From CAZNKO01 sp964573855 (GTDB lineage: Bacteria; Patescibacteriota; Patescibacteriia; UBA9934; GWF2-40-263): 10,651 nt of DNA. The stretch is from assembly GCA_964573855.1 (NCBI GenBank), contig CAZNKO010000030.1, positions 1 through 10,651 on the forward strand, read 5' to 3'. The notes under the pieces were generated by a model that searched no databases, was not told the DNA's origin, and saw only the letters and a program-made list of their open reading frames with translations. Position numbers and translations under genes: made by a program. Positions within the stretch are counted from its first letter, which is position 1. Each line of letters opens with the position of its first letter. This document shows, piece after piece, positions 6,791-10,651 of the stretch.

Positions 6791-6876
6791 TCGTCATTGC
6801 GAGGAGCGAAGCGACGAAGCAATCTCTTCATTTAGATTGCTTCACCCGGTCTGACGACCAGGGTTCGCAATGACGA
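6791..6876. repeat. REP-type hairpin between the two transketolase genes
   Basis: TCGTCATTGCG (6791-6801) pairs perfectly with CGCAATGACGA (6866-6876), and inside it AAGCAATCT (6817-6825) pairs with AGATTGCTT (6834-6842). The left flank carries GAGGAGCGAAGCGACGAAGC. This 'GTCATTGCGAGGAGCGAAGCGA' type is widely dispersed in bacteria and shares GAGCGAAGCGA with the element at 4575-4642. It fills nearly the whole gap between the transketolase subunit genes. Confidence 0.8.
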
Positions 6877-6878
6877 TA

Positions 6879-7778
6879 TTATTGATGTTCACTTTTAATC
6901 CTCCCGCCGAGGGTGCGGAGCGCTTCAAGAGCTTCGGATGATTCCACCCCTGCTTTTGGTGGTTTCCCGTGCCATTCGTAATTATATTCCATGTAGCCGA
7001 CGCCGTAGCCCGGGATCGTGTCCGCAATAATCACGGTCGGTTTTTCCGACACGCCATGCGCGCGTTCCACGGCTGCCACGAAATCACGGATGCTGTTGCC
7101 CGCACACCGCTCCACGTTCAGGTTGAAGGCCCGGAATTTCTCCACGAGAGGCTCAAGCGGCATGATGTCCTCGGTCGTGCCGTCGATTTGGATGTTGTTC
7201 CGGTCAATGATGAATGTGCAGTTGTAGAGTTTATTGCGTCCGGCGAAGAGCATGGCTTCCCATGTTTGTCCGGCCTCAAGCTCGCCGTCTGACATCGCGC
7301 AGTAGACGCGCCACGGGGCGCGGTCCATCAGTGCCGCGTAGGCCAACCCGACTGCTTGAGAAGAACCGGATCCAAGCGGCCCGGGGGTCGTCTCGACTCC
7401 GGGGAGTTTTTCGCGTTCGGGGTGCCCCTGGAGCGGGGAGCCAAGTTTCCGGAGTGTTATGAGTAGTTTTTTGGGAAAGTAGCCGGCATGTGCCATCGTC
7501 ACGTAACGGACGGGACAGATGTGGCCATTTGAGAGGATGAGCCGGTCGCGATCTTTCCACTCCGGATGTTTCGGATCGTGGACGAGAACATGAAAATAGA
7601 GCGCCGTAAAGATGTCTGTCATTCCAAGCGGCCCGGCCGAGTGGCCGCTTCCAGCTTCGACCAGCATATCAATGATGTCTTCGCGGATCTCCGAAGCTCG
7701 CTCTTCCAACTCCTTCAATTTTTTATCATGAAGATGCAGGGGTTTTCGGACCTGGGGCCCGAGCGTCAAGGACGGCAT
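6879..7778 (-). CDS. tktA: Transketolase, N-terminal (diphosphate-binding) subunit
   Basis: A 299-residue subunit binding the diphosphate half of thiamine diphosphate and Mg2+. Together with the C-subunit it transfers two-carbon ketol units between pentose, hexose and heptose phosphates. Seen: KKLKELEERASEIREDIIDML (from 19), GSGHSAGPLG with His46, SNGHICPVRY with His86, TPGPLGSGSSQAVG (131-144), the metal/diphosphate motif SDGELEAG with Asp164-Gly-Glu and Asn194/Asn195 in DRNNIQIDG, and WHGKPP near the C-terminus (His270). The common GDGE is SDGE here. It is the first gene of the core operon. Its ATG (7778) lies in a 4-bp repeat flanking a 100-bp inverted-repeat element that separates the start codon from the promoter. 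No Shine-Dalgarno precedes it, so translation may depend on the leader structure. Confidence 0.93.
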   Translation of the reverse strand: MPSLTLGPQVRKPLHLHDKKLKELEERASEIREDIIDMLVEAGSGHSAGPLGMTDIFTALYFHVLVHDPKHPEWKDRDRLILSNGHICPVRYVTMAHAGYFPKKLLITLRKLGSPLQGHPEREKLPGVETTPGPLGSGSSQAVGLAYAALMDRAPWRVYCAMSDGELEAGQTWEAMLFAGRNKLYNCTFIIDRNNIQIDGTTEDIMPLEPLVEKFRAFNLNVERCAGNSIRDFVAAVERAHGVSEKPTVIIADTIPGYGVGYMEYNYEWHGKPPKAGVESSEALEALRTLGGRIKSEHQ

Positions 7779-7779
7779 A

Positions 7780-7879
7780 CCCGGTACTACAACACTGGCG
7801 AAAAACCAATGTCTGTTAATAATGAAGTAATTGTTTTACTGTTTCGGACTATTCGTCTTGTAAGTGTTGTAGTACCGGG
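7780..7879. mobile_element. 100-bp inverted-repeat element (MITE-like) in the transketolase leader
   Basis: CCCGGTACTACAACACT (7780-7796) and its exact reverse complement AGTGTTGTAGTACCGGG (7863-7879) are 17-bp terminal inverted repeats around 66 bp. The tetranucleotide CATA flanks both sides (7776-7779 and 7880-7883), as expected for a 4-bp target duplication. The insertion therefore duplicated TATG on the minus strand, giving one ATG at each edge. No transposase is encoded. The alternative reading is a structured 5' leader: in RNA the two arms would pair as a long stem ending immediately before the transketolase ATG. Confidence 0.6.
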
Positions 7880-7882
7880 CAT
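7787..7882 (-). CDS. Candidate upstream ORF (31 codons) in the transketolase leader
   Basis: An ATG 9 nt after the -10 box opens a frame of 31 codons (starts MPGTTTLTRRIVRNSK, ends GFSPVL) that stops with TAG inside the right-hand arm of the inverted repeat, 8 nt before the transketolase ATG and in another frame. Because the promoter spacing predicts translation of a leaderless mRNA from this ATG, ribosomes may read it first. Whether it is a true leader peptide or a by-product of an inserted element is open; the composition is not strongly protein-like. Confidence 0.3.
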   Translation of the reverse strand: MPGTTTLTRRIVRNSKTITSLLTDIGFSPVL

Positions 7883-7891
7883 AGTGACGTC

Positions 7892-7900
7892 ATTGTAGCA
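7892..7900 (-). promoter_or_regulatory. Extended -10 promoter of the transketolase-kinase-aldolase operon
   Basis: On the minus strand TGCTACAAT is an extended -10 (TGn plus TACAAT). The -35 region at 17 bp (TTTCGT) is weak. The predicted start site falls on TGACGTCA (7885-7892), an 8-bp palindrome that could be an operator. The first ATG is 9 nt after the -10. The promoter lies downstream of the cupredoxin terminator, so the core operon is independent of the rpiB-rpe side. Confidence 0.55.
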
Positions 7901-7920
7901 GAAAAATCCTAAGCACGAAA

Positions 7921-8015
7921 TGGGGAAAATCCGAAGAAATTCGAAATACTAAATTTTAAATTTTGGATTTTTGATTTTAGATTTTTTCGAATTTCGTACT
8001 TTGAATTTCGGATTT
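7921..8015. repeat. AT-rich low-complexity tract
   Basis: About 95 bp of degenerate AT-rich repeats built from GAAATTCGAAAT / GATTTTAGATTTT-like units, with partly inverted outer segments (AAATCCGAA near 7928 and TTCGGATTT near 8007-8015). It lies between the terminator and the operon promoter. Tracts of this kind recur in many genomes; it may serve as an upstream curved or A/T-rich region. No gene is seen in it. Confidence 0.45.
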
Positions 8016-8043
8016 AAAAAACGGGGCCGAAGCCCCGTTTTTT
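8016..8043. terminator. Bidirectional intrinsic terminator after the cupredoxin gene
   Basis: ACGGGGC (8021-8027), loop CGAA, GCCCCGT (8032-8038), flanked by A and T runs on both sides. Read on the minus strand the loop is TTCG closed by C-G, the very stable UUCG tetraloop, followed by TTTTTT. It begins directly after the cupredoxin stop codon and separates it from the transketolase promoter. Confidence 0.92.
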
Positions 8044-8859
8044 CTATTGCACGACAATGGTTCCTTTCATTTCCGGATGATAACTGCAGAAGTACGTGTA
8101 CGTCCCCGGCGTCTTGAAGTAGCGAGAGAAGTTTTGGCCAGGCTCGAGCGTACCCGTCCCCCACGAAATATCATCGGCCGTAGCCGTGTGTTTCGTGCCG
8201 TCCTTATTCACCCATTTTACCGCAGTGCCGGCTAAGATCGTGATGGTGGATGGTGCGAACGCATTATTCATAACGTCGACGTAGATCGGAGCCTTGAGAC
8301 TCTTGTCACTATCAATGCTCGTCGCGTCGGCTGACTCTCCTGCGACATTGTAATCAGTTGCGAGCTCAATGTTGGCTCCGGCTTTATAGTTCGGGAAGAA
8401 ACCATCTGGAACGTCGTCGATCTTTTTGTTCCAGGTCGCTCCATAGAGGGAGACCGCGATGGATTCGGATGGAACCCAGCGAAGGGCGCCGCCTCTCGAG
8501 ATCGCATACGTCTTTGGATCACTATTAATCTTGATCATTTTCATCCCCGGCTTGTACGTGACGTTGCCGCCGATTTGGACTTTCGCGAGATCTGCATCGG
8601 TCAGCCACTTCACCGTGTCGAAATTGCTGTACCACGTGAAATAGGTCTTATCGTTCGGGAAGACATAACGGAATCCGTCACGACCGTAGTAATACACGGC
8701 CGCGAATGCTTGTCCGCGGATAAGGTCGCCTGCCTGAACCGAAGCAAGCGGTACGATCGTGGTGGCGTTTGCCGGCTTTCCGGACCCGACGAGAGAAAGG
8801 ACGAGAGCGGCGATACTCAAGAAGACGAACGATTTCTTCATAAAATGAAACATGGTCAT
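8044..8859 (-). CDS. Exported cupredoxin (plastocyanin/azurin-like) with a CPR-type surface-protein domain
   Basis: A 271-residue secreted or cell-surface copper protein. An N-terminal signal peptide (MKKSFVFLSIAALVLSLVGS, then ANA at about 30-32 as a likely signal-peptidase I site) is followed by a domain with AVYYYGRDGFRYVFPN and RGGALRWVPSESIAVSLYG (about 44-160). I know this type from CPR surface or cell-wall-associated proteins. The C-terminal domain (about 190-271) is a cupredoxin with a complete type 1 copper ligand set: His224, Cys258, His261 and Met264 (KHTA; FCSYHPEM). It may carry electrons or bind extracellular copper; no partner is visible. Starts at 8859, 8853 or 8841 are all possible and none has a Shine-Dalgarno. 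The -10 box TATAAT overlaps the upstream rpe stop codon, and the gene ends in a strong terminator, so it is mainly monocistronic. Confidence 0.88.
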   Translation of the reverse strand: MTMFHFMKKSFVFLSIAALVLSLVGSGKPANATTIVPLASVQAGDLIRGQAFAAVYYYGRDGFRYVFPNDKTYFTWYSNFDTVKWLTDADLAKVQIGGNVTYKPGMKMIKINSDPKTYAISRGGALRWVPSESIAVSLYGATWNKKIDDVPDGFFPNYKAGANIELATDYNVAGESADATSIDSDKSLKAPIYVDVMNNAFAPSTITILAGTAVKWVNKDGTKHTATADDISWGTGTLEPGQNFSRYFKTPGTYTYFCSYHPEMKGTIVVQ

Positions 8860-8877
8860 GATAAATAATTGAGGTTA

Positions 8878-8883
8878 ATTATA
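8878..8883 (-). promoter_or_regulatory. -10 box of the cupredoxin gene, overlapping the rpe stop codon
   Basis: Perfect TATAAT on the minus strand; its last bases include the TAA stop of rpe. The first candidate ATG is 18 nt downstream, leaving a short leader. The -35 region is weak (AAAACT at 17 bp). Confidence 0.5.
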
Positions 8884-9529
8884 CGATAGCACGTTTTGTG
8901 AGTTTTTTCAACATCGCTTGGGGATCCCTTGCTTGAAAGAGGAGGGACGCGGCGCAGATGCGAGTGGCCCCTGCCTCAACGAGGCGTGGGAGGAGCTTTT
9001 CGGTTACCCCGCCGTCGATTTCAATCGGGAGATTTTTGCGATGAGCATGCGCTTCGCGGATTTTTTCCAAAATATAGTCGCCTTCGAACGCCTGGCCAGA
9101 GGATCCAGGATGAACTCCCATGATGGTGAGCTGATGGATTTCATGGAGGACCTCGTGAAGTTCGCTCATGGGCGTCTCTGGATTTATCGCGACTCCGCTT
9201 TCGAGCTTCAGGAAGTCGCGGATGTGGGAGATGACGGCACCGATCGGGCGGTGCATTTCGGAATGCACGATCGCGCGTCTCGTTTGTTTCACTTCCTTCT
9301 TCCATTCCTCGATGATGGGGAGGGGATTTTCAACCATGAGGTGCAGTTCGTACTTCACCTTCGTGCGCATGCCGCCGACCGCGCGCGCATCGAACCAATT
9401 CGTTTGCGGAAAAAGGGTTCCGTCGAGAATATCCACGTGGACGGTCTTGCAGTCGTTCTCGACCAGACGCAATCGGCGCTCAAATTCCTCCTTTGATTCA
9501 ACAAGGAGTGACGGGATGATCTCGATCAT
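8879..9529 (-). CDS. rpe: Ribulose-phosphate 3-epimerase family protein
   Basis: A 216-residue TIM-barrel enzyme, expected to interconvert ribulose 5-phosphate and xylulose 5-phosphate. Family landmarks are in order: IIPSLL (4-9), VHVDILDG with metal-binding His31 and catalytic Asp33, ELHLMVENP with His63 (61-69), MGVHPGSSGQAF (137-148) in place of the common MSVNPGFGGQ, and IEIDGGV with Asp172 (169-175). The set of metal and catalytic residues is complete. The His-Pro-Gly-Ser-Ser loop over the phosphate is divergent, so substrate range could differ (for example an allulose-phosphate or other epimerase). The ATG overlaps the rpiB stop (ATGA), so the two are translated in step. The match with rpiB directly upstream supports the pentose-phosphate role. 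Confidence 0.9.
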   Translation of the reverse strand: MIEIIPSLLVESKEEFERRLRLVENDCKTVHVDILDGTLFPQTNWFDARAVGGMRTKVKYELHLMVENPLPIIEEWKKEVKQTRRAIVHSEMHRPIGAVISHIRDFLKLESGVAINPETPMSELHEVLHEIHQLTIMGVHPGSSGQAFEGDYILEKIREAHAHRKNLPIEIDGGVTEKLLPRLVEAGATRICAASLLFQARDPQAMLKKLTKRAIV

Positions 9530-9990
9530 ACGCCAAACTCTTGCATTTCAATATCTTGTACTTTTTTCAACCTCCGCACATGACGCTCCGCGCCGCTGAA
9601 CGGCGTTTCGAGCCATTCTTTCACGATCGCGAGCATCTCTTTTTTCTTCAAAAATCGCCCTGGAAGACAAAGGACATTACTATCATCGTCCGTCCGGCTC
9701 GTTTTTGCCGCCTCCGCATTGAATCCGGTCGCGGCCCGCGCCCCTTTGACCTTGTTTGCCACAATACAGATGCCTTGCGCGTTCCCGCAGAGCACAATCC
9801 CGCGAGCGTTTTTGTCTGTGACCACGCGTTTCGCGACCGCATGCCCAAAATCCGGATAGTCGTCGTCGTTCACAAGGTTTTCATTCCCCATGTCCACGAC
9901 TTTGTAGCCGTCTTTTTTTAAAACCGCCTCGATTTCCTCTTTAAGAAGCCAGCCGGCATGATCCGCGCCGACATAAATCGTTGGTTTCAT
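9526..9990 (-). CDS. rpiB: Ribose-5-phosphate isomerase B (RpiB/LacAB family)
   Basis: A 154-residue isomerase converting ribose 5-phosphate to ribulose 5-phosphate. Visible: GADHAG (8-13; Asp10, His11), DDDYPDFG (42-49), GIVLCGNAQGICIVANK (64-80) with the catalytic-type Cys68, SRTDDDSNVLCLPGRF (98-113), and the phosphate-binding RHVRR (136-140). In E. coli RpiB the corresponding motif is SRQHND, whose His opens the sugar ring; here that position is Asp102. The 'RDDD' form is one I associate with CPR enzymes. The frame extends to 10068, and an ATG at 10002 falls inside the TATAAT -10 box, so the start at 9990 is preferred; it would be the first codon of an almost leaderless mRNA. The end overlaps rpe by ATGA. 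Confidence 0.9.
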   Translation of the reverse strand: MKPTIYVGADHAGWLLKEEIEAVLKKDGYKVVDMGNENLVNDDDYPDFGHAVAKRVVTDKNARGIVLCGNAQGICIVANKVKGARAATGFNAEAAKTSRTDDDSNVLCLPGRFLKKKEMLAIVKEWLETPFSGAERHVRRLKKVQDIEMQEFGV

Positions 9991-10000
9991 ATTGATTGCC

Positions 10001-10031
10001 ATTATAGAGAACCCTTGACTTTTTGGCCAAA
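10001..10031 (-). promoter_or_regulatory. Promoter/operator of rpiB-rpe
   Basis: On the minus strand TTTGGCCAAAAAGTCAAG (10031-10014) precedes a perfect TATAAT (10006-10001), with 18 bp between TTGGCC and TATAAT and 10 nt from the -10 to the rpiB ATG at 9990. The 18-bp upstream element is identical to the one before the antitoxin gene (2592-2609), where it has the same orientation and nearly the same position relative to the -10. Confidence 0.6.
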
Positions 10032-10182
10032 GAGCGGCGGTCTCAGACACATTCTGCTTCCATCGCATCGAAAAGAGGGGGGAGCCGGCAGACGGATTTC
10101 ATCTGTGTAAATGAGAGCGACATTCAATAGTCCATATGCGACAAGGAATGTCATCCTTTTCGTTGGTCATTGCCTGTTTTAT

Positions 10183-10224
10183 GCTGATCCACATAAGTGC
10201 CGATCGGCACTTATGTGGATCAGC
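10183..10224. repeat. Perfect 42-bp palindrome (copy 1)
   Basis: Each 21-nt arm is the exact reverse complement of the other, with no spacer; the left arm begins GCTGATCCACATAAG and the centre is CGATCG. It would form a 42-nt hairpin in RNA or a cruciform in DNA. Its partner is at 10283-10324. Confidence 0.9.
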
Positions 10225-10241
10225 CCCATCAGGTTGATTTT

Positions 10242-10278
10242 GTCTTGGTCTGCTCGCTCTTGCTCAAGACTCGTTTTT
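10242..10278 (+). terminator. Weak terminator-like hairpin between the two palindromes
   Basis: GTCTTG (10242-10247) pairs with CAAGAC (10265-10270) around a 17-nt loop, followed 3 nt later by TTTTT. The stem is short, so this is only a possible plus-strand terminator. Confidence 0.25.
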
Positions 10279-10282
10279 CCAC

Positions 10283-10324
10283 CCTGATCCATTAAAGGTT
10301 CGATCGGACCCTTAATGGATCAGG
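10283..10324. repeat. 42-bp near-perfect palindrome (copy 2)
   Basis: The arms start CCTGATCCATTAAAG and end CCCTTAATGGATCAGG around the same CGATCG centre. Of 21 pairs, 19 are Watson-Crick, one is a T-G wobble (10300/10307) and one an A-C mismatch (10296/10311). The centre is exactly 100 bp from that of copy 1. Confidence 0.88.
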
Positions 10325-10357
10325 AGAAATGAAGGCAGGGGCGCTTGAAGTTCCCAA

Positions 10358-10377
10358 TGTGTCCAGACAGGGACACA
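10358..10377. repeat. Hairpin TGTGTCC/GGACACA
   Basis: A perfect 7-bp stem (10358-10364 with 10371-10377) around the loop AGACAG. No T-tract follows on either strand, so it is not an intrinsic terminator. It may be a remnant end of an insertion sequence, which I cannot confirm. Confidence 0.5.
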
Positions 10378-10391
10378 AAGGAAAGCCGCTT

Positions 10392-10427
10392 GTTTCAAAA
10401 AGTGAACGGCCGTTCAAAAAGTGAAAC
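10392..10427. repeat. 36-bp operator-like dyad with internal direct repeats
   Basis: GTTTCA (10392-10397) and TGAAAC (10422-10427) are symmetric about the same centre as GAACGGCCGTTC (10404-10415). In addition TTCAAAAAGTGAA occurs twice as a direct repeat, 19 bp apart (10394-10406 and 10413-10425). Combined dyad and direct symmetry is typical of cooperative protein-binding sites, but no cognate regulator is in the window. Confidence 0.55.
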
Positions 10428-10501
10428 AGAGGGATGAACACGGGTCTTTTTTGTCGTAAAAATTATCTCTTCCGATTTTTGATTCCGTCCACTCCGAAAT
10501 T

Positions 10502-10531
10502 GAAAATCCGCCCGAGCTCGGGCGGATTTTC
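10502..10531. terminator. Bidirectional terminator of the right-edge gene
   Basis: A perfect 30-bp palindrome: GAAAATCCGCCCGAG followed by its exact reverse complement, so a GC-rich stem flanked by AAAA and TTTT. On the minus strand it begins 9 nt after the stop codon at 10541. Confidence 0.85.
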
Positions 10532-10540
10532 GTGGCCGAG

Positions 10541-10651
10541 TTAGTGCTGGACGCTGAAGAGCCCGTCTTCGAATGCCGTGACGGCGCTTTCCACGGGGAG
10601 GGCGCTCCATCCGCCGCTGTTCGTTTCCACAAATCTATTTTGGAACTTATT
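10541..10651 (-). CDS. Partial CDS: C-terminus of an unknown protein
   Basis: The last 36 codons of a minus-strand gene entering from the right, ending FVETNSGGWSALPVESAVTA, then FEDGLFSVQH and TAA. The frame is open to the window edge. It is chosen over two other open minus frames here because it ends neatly 9 nt before an intrinsic terminator, while the others run through the terminator and have poor composition. No domain is recognisable. Confidence 0.6.
   Translation of the reverse strand, partial: NKFQNRFVETNSGGWSALPVESAVTAFEDGLFSVQH

Larger units (their letters stand above)
10032..10501. other. Gene-poor intergenic region rich in dyad elements
   Basis: About 470 bp without a convincing gene on either strand. 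It holds two long palindromes (10183-10224, 10283-10324), a weak terminator-like hairpin between them, a hairpin at 10358-10377 and a 36-bp dyad at 10392-10427. The part from 10032 to 10182 shows nothing beyond short open frames. The density of symmetric elements suggests a regulatory, replication/partition or structured-RNA role, or remnants of small mobile elements. Confidence 0.5.

Noticed and set aside
10004..10156. 50-codon minus-strand frame upstream of rpiB (starts MTFLVAYGLLNV)
   Set aside because: It ends inside the rpiB -10 box and crosses the 18-bp promoter element; the second half is Arg/Pro-rich. An AGG before the ATG is the only support.
10111..10287. 58-codon plus-strand frame reading through palindrome 1
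   Set aside because: No Shine-Dalgarno or -10 at leaderless spacing, composition not protein-like, and it depends on the palindrome sequence.
10395..10632. Two minus-strand frames of 71-72 codons at the right edge
   Set aside because: Both run through the perfect terminator palindrome; a third frame stops just before it and is the better gene call.
1..10651. CRISPR array, tRNA or rRNA genes
   Set aside because: No regularly spaced direct repeats, cloverleaf or rRNA-like segment was seen; the repeats present are palindromes with unrelated spacing.

Overview
The window looks like chromosome of an uncultivated Candidate Phyla Radiation (Patescibacteria) bacterium, probably of Parcubacteria type. 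The reasons are the compact, almost entirely minus-strand layout, genes that overlap by ATGA or sit 1-7 nt apart, a two-subunit transketolase, a RpiB of the 'DDD' type, a surface protein with a YYYGRDGFRYVFPN-type repeat, and an unrecognised plus-strand protein that resembles families I associate with that group. The lineage is an inference from gene content; no rRNA or marker gene is present.

Right to left, in the direction of most transcription: the C-terminal end of an unknown gene with its terminator (10541-10651; 10502-10531). A gene-poor stretch of about 500 bp follows, carrying two 42-bp palindromes whose centres are exactly 100 bp apart, plus other dyads. Next come rpiB and rpe, overlapping by ATGA. 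An exported cupredoxin follows, from a promoter that overlaps the rpe stop codon, and ends at a UUCG-loop bidirectional terminator. The core operon then starts from an extended -10 promoter: transketolase N-terminal subunit, transketolase C-terminal subunit, PfkB kinase, class II fructose-bisphosphate aldolase. A GC-rich plus-strand gene of unknown function (2796-3545) with its own terminator separates this from a second minus-strand unit: RelB-like antitoxin, RelE toxin, a second PfkB kinase and a D-2-hydroxyacid (glyoxylate/hydroxypyruvate type) dehydrogenase. At the left edge is the start of a gene encoding a small CxxC protein.

Together the enzymes form a non-oxidative pentose-phosphate/lower-glycolysis module: RpiB and Rpe interconvert pentose phosphates, transketolase moves C2 units, and aldolase with PfkB kinases links to hexose or sedoheptulose (bis)phosphates. 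No transaldolase or PfkA is present in the window.

The unusual part is the non-coding layer. The core operon carries four different small palindromic elements: a 100-bp inverted-repeat element with a 4-bp flanking duplication exactly at the transketolase start codon, two REP-type hairpins filling intergenic gaps, and a 36-bp palindrome inserted in frame inside the aldolase gene. Four minus-strand promoters place the -10 box only 7-10 nt before an ATG, which predicts leaderless or nearly leaderless mRNAs; two of them share an 18-bp upstream element.
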